A DNA stretch of 64,000 nt from Burkholderia sp. Ax-1719 (GTDB lineage Bacteria > Pseudomonadota > Gammaproteobacteria > Burkholderiales > Burkholderiaceae), in the NCBI RefSeq assembly GCF_011753055.1, contig NZ_VWWJ01000001.1:496001-560000 (forward strand). The letters run 5' to 3'. Below, piece by piece: positions 41,846 to 52,595 of this stretch (positions are counted from its first letter, which is position 1; every line of letters begins with the position of its first letter). The notes below the pieces were generated by a model, which saw only the letters and a program-made list of their open reading frames with translations, was not told the DNA's origin and made no database searches. The position numbers and the translations under genes are program-made.

Positions 41846-42685
41846 TTACAACGCTGCGAGACGTGGGGACGCATGGCCCCAGCCAATCAGTTCGCGCTTG
41901 GTGCGCACGCCGAGCTTCGCGAATGCACGCTTCACGTACGACTCCGCCGTGGCGGTGCGCACGCCCAGGATCTCCGCGGCTTCGGGCACGGTCTTGCCGG
42001 TGATGAGGTGAGCGCAGATTTCGTATTCGCGTTTGGACAGCTTCACGCCGTCCGCCGCGATGCGCGCGTCGAACTGCGCAAGCGGATGCAGGTACGAGGT
42101 GGGATGCGCCACGCGCCGCGCCGCGCTGGTGGAAGCGTGCAGTTCGAGCAGCGGAAACAGGAAGTCGCTCACGTGGCGAAAGCGGTTCATTTCCGCGAGC
42201 GAGAACGGCGGTGCGTGCAGCGCGCGTTCGAGTGCGATGGAATGCTGGGCGTGGCGCGTGCCGCGTGCGAGCACGCATTCGTGTGCAATGAGCGCTTCGT
42301 CGAAAAGGCGTTGGCGGAATTCGCCGGGTGGTATTGCGCCGATGTCGCGCACCACCAGCATCGTGCCGATCTTGCCGCGTATGCCCGCAAACAACGGATC
42401 GCTTTCGTAAAAGCGGTCGTAGTAGAGCGTCATGACGTCTGAAATCGTGCCCGAGTCCATGCCTACGCCGCCGCTGCCTACCCACTCGCAACGAAAGCCG
42501 TTGGGCATGTTGCTGTCCGCGCGCGAGCGTTCGATATGGACGACGTTCAGCGGCACGACTTCGTTGAGCAGCAGCGTGAGGCGCGGCACGAAATCGGGCG
42601 TGCCGACGGCTTCGATGACATTGCCGAGCGTTTTGAACGACAGCGGGAAATTGGATTGTTCTTGAGGGGGTACGGGAATCAGCAT
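41846..42685 (-). CDS. LuxR family transcriptional regulator
   Basis: A 279-residue regulator with a C-terminal LuxR-type helix-turn-helix at about residues 215-275 (LSKREYEICAHLITGKTVPEAAEILGVRTATAESYVKRAFAKLGVRTKREL). The N-terminal 200 residues show no receiver phosphorylation site and no clear autoinducer-binding tryptophan/aspartate pattern, so it may sense a metabolite instead. It lies upstream of the ureohydrolase on the same strand and is divergent from the cupin and FAD oxidoreductase genes, so it could control either side. Confidence 0.85.
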   Translation of the reverse strand: MLIPVPPQEQSNFPLSFKTLGNVIEAVGTPDFVPRLTLLLNEVVPLNVVHIERSRADSNMPNGFRCEWVGSGGVGMDSGTISDVMTLYYDRFYESDPLFAGIRGKIGTMLVVRDIGAIPPGEFRQRLFDEALIAHECVLARGTRHAQHSIALERALHAPPFSLAEMNRFRHVSDFLFPLLELHASTSAARRVAHPTSYLHPLAQFDARIAADGVKLSKREYEICAHLITGKTVPEAAEILGVRTATAESYVKRAFAKLGVRTKRELIGWGHASPRLAAL

Positions 42686-42987
42686 GGCGTGCCCCAGATT
42701 TGAAGGCTAAACGATTATAGCCGAAGGGCCGCATGCCCCGTTAGACGGGGTTTTCAGGGGTTTTATCCGCCGGGCGCGCGCCACGCGCTGGCTCGGCCAT
42801 GCATGCACCAAAAAGCGTCAGATCGAATCGGCGGGATCAAGCCAGACGCGCGCCAGACGAGCGCAAAACACACACAAAACGCATCTTGCCCCCCTTGAGG
42901 GGGGGCATACCGGGGCAGCGCGACCCGGCAACATGGCCGCACCGATTCAATGAACACGTCAAAACGACGTCTGACACAGGAACAACC
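42686..42987. other. 302-bp divergent intergenic region
   Basis: This gap separates the LuxR gene from the cupin gene. It contains two hairpins: CCCCGT-TAG-ACGGGG followed by TTTTC near 42735-42753, and a G/C-run hairpin at 42888-42906. No gene or clear operator pair was found; promoters for both directions must lie here. Confidence 0.5.
42888..42906. repeat. G/C-run hairpin
   Basis: GCCCCCC and GGGGGGC pair over a TTGAG loop. It is 82 bp before the cupin start, too far to be a simple ribosome-site block. Such runs are common as short dispersed elements in this group, but I see only one clear copy here. Confidence 0.4.
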
Positions 42988-43335
42988 ATGAGCAAGCTGA
43001 TTCAGGACATCAAGGAACTGGGCGCAGGTCTGGGCGAATTCACCAAGCTGGAATACGGCATGGACGAAGGCGACTGGCGCGCGGCGGAAGGCACGAACGG
43101 CAACTACGTAATCGGCTTTTGGGAAGGCAAGGTCGGCTCGGTCGAATTTCCGGAAACGGGCGCGGACGAAGCCTGCTGGCTGGTCGAAGGCAAGGTTGCG
43201 CTGACCGATGTGAACGGCGCGCGCAAGGAATTCTCGGCTGGCCAGGGCTACCTGCTGCCGAAGGGCTTCGCAGGCAAGTGGGAAACCATCGCCGATGCGA
43301 AGAAGTTCTACGTCCTGCTCGAACCGCAACAGTAA
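42988..43335 (+). CDS. Small cupin domain protein (DUF861-like)
   Basis: A 115-residue cupin of the cupin_3/DUF861 type. The fold pattern is seen in WRAAEGTNGNYVIGFWEGKVGSVEFPETGADEACWLVEGKVALTDVNG and GQGYLLPKGFAGKWETI. AGGA lies before ATG 42988. Related small cupins are often found beside FAD-dependent amine or amino acid oxidoreductases, as here, where the oxidoreductase starts 90 bp later. The biochemical role is not known. A nested hairpin lies between the two genes. Confidence 0.82.
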   Translation: MSKLIQDIKELGAGLGEFTKLEYGMDEGDWRAAEGTNGNYVIGFWEGKVGSVEFPETGADEACWLVEGKVALTDVNGARKEFSAGQGYLLPKGFAGKWETIADAKKFYVLLEPQQ

Positions 43336-43360
43336 TACCCGCAGCGATTCCTCGTCGCAA

Positions 43361-43393
43361 GCCGCGCTGCCCGCCTCGGGCGAACAGCGCGGC
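43361..43393. other. Nested hairpin between cupin and FAD oxidoreductase
   Basis: A 9-bp outer stem (GCCGCGCTG with CAGCGCGGC) encloses an inner CCCG-CCT-CGGG stem. There is no T-run, so it may partly reduce read-through or stabilise the upstream message. Confidence 0.45.
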
Positions 43394-43425
43394 GCCGTCC
43401 CCCCGCTTTATGCAGTGAAGCCATC

Positions 43426-44898
43426 ATGAGCGATAGCGCGCAACTCTACGAAGCCGGCATGGGTGCCTCCGCACCGGCCGCCAAACGCGAATCGACGCGT
43501 AATCCTGCTGCCTTGGGCGTGGAAGAAGCGCTTTCGCGCACCAAGCTTTCTCCCTACTGGCTCGACAATCCGGCGCAACCGCCCGCCGAGCCGAAACTCA
43601 CGCAAGACACCCGCGCCGATCTGCTGATCGTGGGCGGCGGCTTCACGGGCCTGTGGGCTGCCGTGCAGGCCAAGGAACAGATGCCCGATCTCGACGTCGT
43701 GGTGATCGAAGCCGGGCGCGTGGCGCATGGCGCGTCGGGCCGCGCGGGCGGCATCATTTCGACTTCGGTGATGCACGGTCTGCCGAACGCCGTGCGCGTG
43801 TTCCCGAACGACATCGCGCAACTGGAAGAATTCGGCCACCGCAATCTGGATGGTTTCGAAGAGACGCTCAAGCGCTACAACATCGACGCCGATATCGAAT
43901 GGAACGGCGAGATGACGGTAGCAGTGGACCCGGACCACGTCGAGCATCTGCAGGCCGACTACGATCTGCACACGGAATACGGCCACAACGTGCAACTGCT
44001 CGACGCAAAAGCCACGCGCGAGCAACTGGATTCGCCGCTGTTCGCGGGCGCGCTCTGGTCGCGTAACCGTAGCGGTATCGTGCATCCGGCCAAGCTTGCC
44101 TGGGGCCTCAAGCGTGCGGCGCTTTCGCTGGGCGTGCGGCTCTACGAATACACCCCGCTGATCGAAGTCAAGGACGAAGGCGAGACCGTGTTCGTCAAGA
44201 CGCCGGAAGGCAGCGTGCGCGCGCCGCGCGTGCTGTTCGGCAGCGGCACCGCGAAAGTGGGTATTGCCGATATCAACCGTCGCGTGTTGCAGGTGCGCGA
44301 TCACGTGCTCGCCACCGAACCGCTCACTGAAGAGCAACTCGCGCGCATTGGCTGGAAGAACCGCCAGGGCATTTACGATACGCGCACGCAGCTCAACTAT
44401 TTCCGCCTCACGAAGAACAACAATATTATCTTCGGCGGTCTGGTGAGCTATCACTTCGACGGCGATCCCAATCCGCCGCAGGATGAAAAGCGCGAAACCT
44501 ATTACCGTCTCGCGCAGGCGTTCTACAACACGTTCCCACAACTCGCAGACGTGCGTTTCTCGCACGCGTGGGGCGGTCCGATCGATTACTGCTCGCGCGG
44601 CTCCGTGTTCGCAAAGCGTTATCTCGGCGAGAAGGCCGTGTTTGTCGCGGGTTATACGGGCTTTGGCGTGGCGGCGAGCCGCTTCGGCGCCTTCATGGGC
44701 CTGAACCTGCTGTTCGATCGCGATAGTCCCGAGCGCGAACTCGATATCGCCAAACTCAGCCCGACCTATATTCCGCCCGAGCCGGTGCGCTGGCTGGCGG
44801 CCAAGGTGACCTTTCACGCCTTCGACGGCGCGGATGCCGAAGGCGGCTGGAAGCGGGCGTGGATCAAGGGCATCAAGGCCCTGGGTTTCCCGATGTGA
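43426..44898 (+). CDS. FAD-dependent amine oxidoreductase (PuuB/OrdL-like)
   Basis: A 490-residue DAO-fold flavoprotein. The Rossmann motif LLIVGGGFTGLWAAVQAKE is at about residues 66-84, followed by VVVIEAGRVAHGASGRAGGI, typical of gamma-glutamylputrescine oxidase (PuuB) and OrdL-like enzymes. The C-terminal FVAGYTGFGVAASRFGA is also characteristic. It would oxidise a primary or secondary amine with oxygen or an acceptor, giving an aldehyde that the nearby aldehyde dehydrogenase could oxidise. The first 50 residues are polar and poorly conserved. A LysR gene follows at 44958. Confidence 0.88.
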   Translation: MSDSAQLYEAGMGASAPAAKRESTRNPAALGVEEALSRTKLSPYWLDNPAQPPAEPKLTQDTRADLLIVGGGFTGLWAAVQAKEQMPDLDVVVIEAGRVAHGASGRAGGIISTSVMHGLPNAVRVFPNDIAQLEEFGHRNLDGFEETLKRYNIDADIEWNGEMTVAVDPDHVEHLQADYDLHTEYGHNVQLLDAKATREQLDSPLFAGALWSRNRSGIVHPAKLAWGLKRAALSLGVRLYEYTPLIEVKDEGETVFVKTPEGSVRAPRVLFGSGTAKVGIADINRRVLQVRDHVLATEPLTEEQLARIGWKNRQGIYDTRTQLNYFRLTKNNNIIFGGLVSYHFDGDPNPPQDEKRETYYRLAQAFYNTFPQLADVRFSHAWGGPIDYCSRGSVFAKRYLGEKAVFVAGYTGFGVAASRFGAFMGLNLLFDRDSPERELDIAKLSPTYIPPEPVRWLAAKVTFHAFDGADAEGGWKRAWIKGIKALGFPM

Positions 44899-44957
44899 TG
44901 TGAGCGCCAGGCGGCGTCTCGCATCGGCCAGACGCCGCCGCAGTCAGAAGAAGCGGC

Positions 44958-45887
44958 ATGTTCTCCAATACCTCCGATCTCGACCTGCGCCTCGTGCGGG
45001 TCTTCCTCGCCGTGGTGGACGCGCGCGGCATCACCGCCGCCGAAGCGACGCTCGGCGTGCGCCAGTCCACCATCAGCTCGCAGCTTTCCGCACTGGAAGC
45101 GCGTGTGGGTTTTACGCTATGTGAGCGCGGGCGCGGCGGCTTTCGCCTCACCTCGAAAGGCGAGCGTTTCGTCAGCTCGGCGCGTGCGCTGGTGGCCGCG
45201 ACTTCGCAGTTCGTCGCCCAGGTGCGCGATATCGACCGCAAGCTCGTGGGCACGCTTTCGATCGGCTTGATCGGGCAGGCTTCGCATGTCGAAAACGCCC
45301 GCCTGGCGGAAGCGATCGGCGCGTTTCGCAAGCGCGACGAGGCGGTGCGTTTCGCCATGCGCGTAGCGCCGCCACAGGAGCTTGAGGAAAGCCTCGTCAA
45401 CCAGCAGCTCGATCTGGCCATCGGCTATTTCTGGCATCGCGTGGCGGGACTGTCGTATACCGAGCTGTTCAGCGAGCGCCAGGTAATCTGCTGCGGACGC
45501 GGTCATCCGCTCTTTCACGAAGGGCCGCACGTCACGCTGGACGATCTGCGCGCGCACGACTGGATCTGGCGCAGCTACCCGGTGCCCGAGGAATTGGCGA
45601 GCATCGGCGAGCGCCAGGTCACGGCGATCGCGGACAGCATCGACGCGGCCACTGTGCTGATTCTGTCCGGCAGCCATATCGGCTATCTACCCGAACATCA
45701 TGCGCAGCCATTCGAGCAACGCGGATTGATTCGCGTGCTGGGGCGCACGGCTTTTGGCTTTGACGTACCGCTGCATCTGGCCACCAAACGCGGCGCTGGC
45801 GATAAACCCATCGTGCGCGCTTTCTGCGAAGACCTGCTCAACGTGTATGGCGCGCAAAGCATGGAGGAAGAGCGCGTGTGCGCCTGA
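44958..45887 (+). CDS. LysR family transcriptional regulator
   Basis: A 309-residue LysR regulator. The helix-turn-helix region is DLRLVRVFLAVVDARGITAAEATLGVRQSTISSQLSALEARVG, and the effector domain follows. It lies after the FAD oxidoreductase and before the NCS1 permease, all on the plus strand, and so probably controls this polyamine/guanidino cluster, perhaps along with the LuxR protein. The effector is unknown. Confidence 0.88.
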   Translation: MFSNTSDLDLRLVRVFLAVVDARGITAAEATLGVRQSTISSQLSALEARVGFTLCERGRGGFRLTSKGERFVSSARALVAATSQFVAQVRDIDRKLVGTLSIGLIGQASHVENARLAEAIGAFRKRDEAVRFAMRVAPPQELEESLVNQQLDLAIGYFWHRVAGLSYTELFSERQVICCGRGHPLFHEGPHVTLDDLRAHDWIWRSYPVPEELASIGERQVTAIADSIDAATVLILSGSHIGYLPEHHAQPFEQRGLIRVLGRTAFGFDVPLHLATKRGAGDKPIVRAFCEDLLNVYGAQSMEEERVCA

Positions 45888-46132
45888 GAGACATAAAAGA
45901 ACAGCAAGGAAAAGTAACCGATGTCGATGCGCGCGCAACGAAAAATATCCGCACAAACATACATTGGCCGCGCATGAAGTGAACGTTTGAAATACGCAAT
46001 ATGGCGTGCATTCGAGTGCTTTAGAGTGACCGCCAGAGTTGAGGACAGTGCGCGGCTCTGACCGCGTGACGGGATAACGGCAAGGCGCAGTACATACGTA
46101 GGCCACGCCCAAGCCCCAAGGAGTGAGACACC

Positions 46133-47728
46133 ATGGCAGACAACACCAGCATCACCCAGATTGAAACCTTCGGTTTCGAACGTATCCCCGACAAGTCGCG
46201 TTATGCGCGGCCCATCGATCTTTTCCGGCTGCTGTTCGGCGGCTGCAATACCTTTTCGACTTCCGTGCTGGGCGCGTTCCCGGTGCTCGTCGGCCTGTCG
46301 TTCGAGGCGAGTTTGTGGTCGATCGTGATCGGCGTGCTTGCCGGCACGTTCATCCTCGCGCCGATGAGTTCGTTCGGCCCGCGCAACGGCACGAGCGACC
46401 CGGTTTCGTCGGGCGCGCACTTCGGCATTCATGGCCGGATCGTCGGTTCCTTCCTCGCGCTGCTGACGTCCATCGCGTTTTTCTCGCTCGCGGTGTGGAG
46501 TTCGGGCGACGCGCTGGTGGGCGGCGCGCACAACATGATCGGCATGCCGCAAAACGGCTGGACGCTGGGCTCGGCTTACATGGTGTTCGCCGTGCTGGTG
46601 CTGGTCGTCTGCATCTATGGCTTTCGCTTCATGCTGTGGGTGAACAAGATCGCCGTGTGGGCCGCGAGCCTGATGTTCGTGGTCGGCGCGTTTGCGTTCA
46701 AGGGCACCTTCGATATCCACTACGCTGGCACCTTGCACCACGGTGGTGCGGGCTTCTGGGCCGCGTTTATCGGCGCGACGCTGGTGGCGCTGAGCAATCC
46801 GGTGTCGTTCGCCTCGACGCTGGGCGACTGGGCGCGCTACATCCCGCAAACCACGCCGCGTTATCGCGTCATGGGCGCGGTGTACGCCGCGCAGATCGCC
46901 ACCTTCGTGCCGTTCTTCTTCGGCCTCGCGACGGCGACCATCATCGCCACGCACGCACCGAGCTTCATCACCTCGAACGATTACGTGGGTGGTCTGCTGG
47001 CGGTGTCGCCGCGCTGGTTCCTGCTGCCGATGTGCCTGATCGCCATCATTGGCGGGATGTCGACGGGCACGACCGCGCTGTATGGCACGGGCCTCGACAT
47101 GTCGAGCATGTTCCCCAAGTACCTCAACCGCGTGGGCGCCACGCTGCTGATCGGTACGCTGGCGATTGCCTTTATCTTTATCGGCCGCTTCGCATTCAAT
47201 CTGGTGGAGAGCGTGTCGACGTTCTCGACGCTGATCTGCACGTTTAGCTGCCCGTGGATGGCGATCATGGTGATCGGCTACATGCAGCGCCGCGGCTTCT
47301 ATCTCGCCGACGACCTTCAGGTCTTCAATCGCGGCGGTCGCGGCGGTCACTACTGGTTCACGCATGGCTGGAACCTGCGCGCAATGGGCGCGTGGCTGCC
47401 GGCGGCGTTCCTCGGCCTGTCCTTCGTGAATCTGCCGGACCAGTTCGTCGGGCCGCTGGGCAACCTTGCAGGCGGCTGCGATCTGAGCGTGCCGGTGTCG
47501 TTCATCGTGGGCGGCATGCTGTATCTGGCGCTGCTGTGGCTGGCTCCGGAACCGGACGGCGTGTACGGTCCGCAAGGACGCCGTTTCGTGCGCGGCGGCC
47601 GGGCGGCGGCTGCGGCGACTCCCGCGCCGGTGACGGCACGGGCTGCGGCCGCACCGGCCCGCAAGCGCGACGAGCAGGAAACGGCAGGCATGCGCCCGGT
47701 GCAGCGCGTGCGGGAGTATGCTGAATAA
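46133..47728 (+). CDS. NCS1 family permease
   Basis: A 531-residue NCS1 cytosine/purine-type permease with about twelve membrane helices. FGFERIPDKSRYARPIDLFRLLFGGCNTFST, SSFGPRNGTSDPVSSGAHFGIHGR and the later LSNPVSFASTLGDWARYIP are typical. The C-terminus carries an extra alanine- and arginine-rich tail of about 50 residues with no predicted structure. AAGGAG precedes the ATG and a strong terminator follows. Given its place in the guanidino/polyamine cluster, a nitrogen-rich substrate is likely, but a nucleobase cannot be ruled out. Confidence 0.86.
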   Translation: MADNTSITQIETFGFERIPDKSRYARPIDLFRLLFGGCNTFSTSVLGAFPVLVGLSFEASLWSIVIGVLAGTFILAPMSSFGPRNGTSDPVSSGAHFGIHGRIVGSFLALLTSIAFFSLAVWSSGDALVGGAHNMIGMPQNGWTLGSAYMVFAVLVLVVCIYGFRFMLWVNKIAVWAASLMFVVGAFAFKGTFDIHYAGTLHHGGAGFWAAFIGATLVALSNPVSFASTLGDWARYIPQTTPRYRVMGAVYAAQIATFVPFFFGLATATIIATHAPSFITSNDYVGGLLAVSPRWFLLPMCLIAIIGGMSTGTTALYGTGLDMSSMFPKYLNRVGATLLIGTLAIAFIFIGRFAFNLVESVSTFSTLICTFSCPWMAIMVIGYMQRRGFYLADDLQVFNRGGRGGHYWFTHGWNLRAMGAWLPAAFLGLSFVNLPDQFVGPLGNLAGGCDLSVPVSFIVGGMLYLALLWLAPEPDGVYGPQGRRFVRGGRAAAAATPAPVTARAAAAPARKRDEQETAGMRPVQRVREYAE

Positions 47729-47753
47729 GCATCCGGATGGATTGCGGAGAACG

Positions 47754-47785
47754 AACGGCCGGCGCGTGTAGCGTCGGCCGTTTTT
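47754..47785 (+). terminator. Rho-independent terminator after NCS1 permease
   Basis: A 12-bp stem, AACGGCCGGCGC with GCGTCGGCCGTT (one G-T pair), closes a GTGTA loop and is followed by TTTTTG. It lies 26 bp after the permease stop. Confidence 0.85.
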
Positions 47786-49564
<1,779 letters not shown>

Positions 49565-49594
49565 GTTTTCGGTAGTTGGCTGGTTTGAGTCTGG

Positions 49595-49629
49595 AAAGCC
49601 CGCTTCGGTTTGTGCCGGAGCGGGCTTTT
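49595..49629 (+). terminator. Rho-independent terminator of argG
   Basis: A 14-bp stem, AAAGCCCGCTTCGG with CCGGAGCGGGCTTT (one mismatch), closes a TTTGTG loop and ends in TTTTG. It lies 30 bp after the argG stop. Confidence 0.88.
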
Positions 49630-49753
49630 GTATTTTGGGGTGGATCGTCTTTCGATTCCCCTGCTTAGCGCTACTGGCTGCGATTGCACTCGCGAGTGCG
49701 GCCTGCAATGACAGTCCGACCGGCGGCCAGCTAATCCAAGGACGTTAGCTTGC

Positions 49754-50701
49754 TCAGGCCGGGCGTCGCTGCGATCCGCTGCGTCTGGGCGCAATTATCG
49801 GCACAGCTTGATTCTGTTGGCGCACGATCTCGATCAATCGCTGCGCCGCCGCCGAAAGATATCCATCATTGCGATGCACGACGCCAAACTCGCGTGTCAT
49901 CGTCGTGGCGGGATTGGGCAGTTCTACTAACGCAGGCGTAAACCTCCCCGCCTCCAGATTGCGCCTTGAAATAAAGCTCAAAAGCCCGGTCTCGGCAATC
50001 AATCGCGGCACAGCCGCAATCGAACTCGTCATCACCGCGGCCTTCGGCGCGGGCAGGCCGTGAGTCGCAAACACTGCCTCAAGCCACTGCCTCGTAGCCA
50101 CCGACTGCGCAGGCAGTACCCAGCCGCACTTTGCCATCGCTTCCAGCGTTGCCTTCTTCCCCGCAAGCGGATGCGAAGCGCTCGCTGCGACCACCACATC
50201 GTCAGCAAGAATCGGAATCTGCACCAGCGTCTCGTCGTGCGCCCCAAGCGGCCCAATCACCACGTCCAGCAAGCGCTTGCGCAAGGCCTCCTGCAGCACG
50301 TCATTCATCCCGATCTGCAATTCCACTACCACGGCGGGCGCTTCCTCATGCAGTACGCGGCAAGCCGTTGGCATGATGAATTCGGCGATGGTTGCGGCCG
50401 CACCGACTTTCACCAGCCCCGACAATCCCGCTCCAAGCGAAGCAATCTCGCGCTGCGTCTCATCTAGCGTGCGCTCGACAAGCCGCACACGCTCCTGCAG
50501 CAAACGCCCCGCATCGGTCAGACGGATTCCGCGTCCGCTGCGTTCGAACAGCGCCGCCCCGTAGGTCTCTTCCAGCCGATCAATGCATTTGGACAGCGCA
50601 GGCTGCGTCACATGCAGCGCCTCGGCCGCACGTCCCAGATGCCCCAGTTCAGCGACTTTCGCGAAATACATCAGATCGCGCACCTGCAGATTCATGACCA
50701 T
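49754..50701 (-). CDS. LysR family transcriptional regulator of hydroxy-acid operon
   Basis: A 315-residue LysR regulator. The helix-turn-helix is LMYFAKVAELGHLGRAAEALHVTQPALSKCIDRLEETYGAALF, resembling the GalD/PcaQ-like branch that controls aromatic and sugar acid breakdown. It is divergent from the 2-hydroxyacid dehydrogenase gene across 120 AT-rich bases, the classical arrangement for a LysR activator. The start is ATG 50701, with a second ATG two codons later at 50695. The effector is probably a substrate or intermediate of the adjoining operon. Confidence 0.9.
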   Translation of the reverse strand: MVMNLQVRDLMYFAKVAELGHLGRAAEALHVTQPALSKCIDRLEETYGAALFERSGRGIRLTDAGRLLQERVRLVERTLDETQREIASLGAGLSGLVKVGAAATIAEFIMPTACRVLHEEAPAVVVELQIGMNDVLQEALRKRLLDVVIGPLGAHDETLVQIPILADDVVVAASASHPLAGKKATLEAMAKCGWVLPAQSVATRQWLEAVFATHGLPAPKAAVMTSSIAAVPRLIAETGLLSFISRRNLEAGRFTPALVELPNPATTMTREFGVVHRNDGYLSAAAQRLIEIVRQQNQAVPIIAPRRSGSQRRPA

Positions 50702-50821
50702 GACGAATCCATAGCTAACAGGAATGAAAAGATGAAAAATCGAAAATAGACATTATGAGTCGCGGTGTCAACAATGACGTCAGGCAGCACGAAGCCCAAG
50801 AGATCAACAAGGAGACACCCC

Positions 50822-51823
50822 ATGTCCTACCGCATCCTCGTCACCGCGCCGCGCCTCGCGCCGGCTGGCCAGCGCGTGCTGGCGGCCGCGCAGTGCGAGA
50901 CCGTCTATATCGACGACGCCCAGGACGCCGCGCAGGTCGCGCGCATGCTCGCTACGCAGCCCATCGACGCGGTTATTTCGCGCACGGTCGAACTTTCCGG
51001 CGCGGCGATTGCCGCCTGCCCGACGTTGCGCGTGATCTGCAAGCACGGCGTGGGCGTGACGAATATCGATGTCGATGCCGCCTCGCAGCGCGGCATTCCC
51101 GTCTTCACCACGCCCGGCACCAACACGCATTCGGTGGCCGAACTCGCCATTGGTCTGATGCTGGCGGCAGCGCGCAAGATCCCCTTCTACGATAGCGAAC
51201 TGCGTGCCGGTCGCTGGACGCGCACCGGCGATGGTCGGCAACTTCATGGGCGCACGCTCGGACTTGTCGGCTATGGGCAGATCGGCAAGCGGGTCGCGGC
51301 GATTGCGCACGCGCTCGGCATGAAGGTGCGCGCGTTCGATCCCGTGGCGAAGCAGGCCGATGCGCAGTCCTTCGTCACGCTCGAACGCGCGCTGGACGAT
51401 CTGTTCGCACACGCCGATGTGCTGAGCCTGCATTGCCCCGTGAACGCGCACACGCGCAACCTGCTCGACGAACACGCCATCGCGCGGTTGCCGGATGGCG
51501 CGATCGTGATCAACACGGCGCGCGGCGAACTGATCGACGAAGCGGCCCTTGTGGCCGCCCTTCGCAGCGGCAAGCTGGCGGCGGCGGGTCTCGACACCTT
51601 CCGCAATGAACCGGTCCCTGCCACCGATCCGCTCGCCACGCTGCCCAACGTCGTGCTCACACCGCACGTGGGCGGATCGACGCCCGATGCGCTCGATGCC
51701 GTCGCCGTGTCCGCGGCTGAGACCTGTCTGCGATTTTTGCGCGGCGAGCCTGTCGACGCGGCCGCCTGCGTCAATCCCGCCGTCTTCCATGTTTCCCCAG
51801 TTGATTCAAAGGTCATCGCATGA
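50822..51823 (+). CDS. D-2-hydroxyacid dehydrogenase (SerA/GhrB-like)
   Basis: A 333-residue NAD-dependent D-2-hydroxyacid dehydrogenase. The Rossmann loop is LVGYGQIGKRVAAIAHALG, and the catalytic trio is present: R in NTARGELIDE, E in DTFRNEPVP and H in TPHVGGSTPDA. It lacks the C-terminal ACT domain of long SerA proteins, so a catabolic role in reducing or oxidising glyoxylate, hydroxypyruvate or a longer hydroxy acid is likely. AAGGAGACACCCC precedes the ATG. Its stop overlaps the next start by four bases (ATGA), so the two are translationally coupled. Confidence 0.9.
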   Translation: MSYRILVTAPRLAPAGQRVLAAAQCETVYIDDAQDAAQVARMLATQPIDAVISRTVELSGAAIAACPTLRVICKHGVGVTNIDVDAASQRGIPVFTTPGTNTHSVAELAIGLMLAAARKIPFYDSELRAGRWTRTGDGRQLHGRTLGLVGYGQIGKRVAAIAHALGMKVRAFDPVAKQADAQSFVTLERALDDLFAHADVLSLHCPVNAHTRNLLDEHAIARLPDGAIVINTARGELIDEAALVAALRSGKLAAAGLDTFRNEPVPATDPLATLPNVVLTPHVGGSTPDALDAVAVSAAETCLRFLRGEPVDAAACVNPAVFHVSPVDSKVIA

Positions 51824-52533
51824 ACCACGATACGAACGCATCGCAGGACCGGGCCGGCTGGCCCGCAGGCTTCTTTGTTGGTCAACGCACGTCGCTGCCG
51901 GCCGCTGCGCAGATTGAGGCCTTCCGCAGCGTGCCAGTCGCGCATGCGGGCGACTGCATGGGCCGCAGCACGGGCGCATATGGACTGAACGCCTACCACC
52001 ATTCGGTCACGCTGACGATGTGCGGGCCGGCCATCACGGTACGCGTGCGTCCCGGCGACAACATGATGATCCACAAGGCGATCGAACTGGCGCAGCCAGG
52101 CGATGTGATCGTCGTCGATGGCGGAGGCGATCTGACCCAGGCGTTGATTGGCGGCCTGATGCGCACATCGGCGCTTGCGAAGAAGATCGGCGGCTTCGTG
52201 ATCGACGGCGCGATCCGCGATCTGGCCGAGTGGGCCGAGGGCGGCATGCCGGTCTACGCGCGCGGCCACACGTTTCGCGGGCCGAGCAAGGAAGGCCCAG
52301 GCGAGGTGAACGTGCCGATCGCCTGCGCGGGCATGGTGGTGAATCCGGGCGATCTGATCCTGGGCGATGCGGATGGCGTGATCGCCGTGCCGGTTGATCG
52401 CCTGGATGCGCTGCTGCCGCTAGTGCGCGCGCACGCGGACAAGGAAGACACCATCCGCGCGACCAATGCTGCCGGCACGGCTGACCCCGAGCGCTTCAAT
52501 GCGCTGCTGCGCAAGAAGGGCTGTCCGGTCTAG
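51820..52533 (+). CDS. RraA-like / 4-carboxy-4-hydroxy-2-oxoadipate aldolase family protein
   Basis: A 237-residue member of the RraA/HMG-CHA aldolase family. GDNMMIHKAIELAQPGDVIVVDGGGD, the GGLMRTSALAKKIGGFVIDGAIRD segment with the active-site R and D, and PIACAGMVVNPGDLILGDADGV are typical. In catabolic operons such proteins cleave 4-hydroxy-4-methyl or carboxy 2-oxoadipates, or decarboxylate oxaloacetate, giving pyruvate. Its coupling to a hydroxyacid dehydrogenase and a lactonase supports the aldolase role over RNase E inhibition. Confidence 0.87.
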   Translation: MNHDTNASQDRAGWPAGFFVGQRTSLPAAAQIEAFRSVPVAHAGDCMGRSTGAYGLNAYHHSVTLTMCGPAITVRVRPGDNMMIHKAIELAQPGDVIVVDGGGDLTQALIGGLMRTSALAKKIGGFVIDGAIRDLAEWAEGGMPVYARGHTFRGPSKEGPGEVNVPIACAGMVVNPGDLILGDADGVIAVPVDRLDALLPLVRAHADKEDTIRATNAAGTADPERFNALLRKKGCPV

Positions 52534-52595
52534 ATGCGGTTGAGGTGAGAACTGCAGCCAGAGCGTCGGCAAAATACAAAACAGGAGACAAGGCT

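Noticed and set aside
42735..42753. CCCCGT-TAG-ACGGGG-TTTTC as an intrinsic terminator
   Set aside because: It lies upstream of both divergent genes with no gene ending nearby; a 6-bp stem with a 3-base loop may be chance or a remnant.
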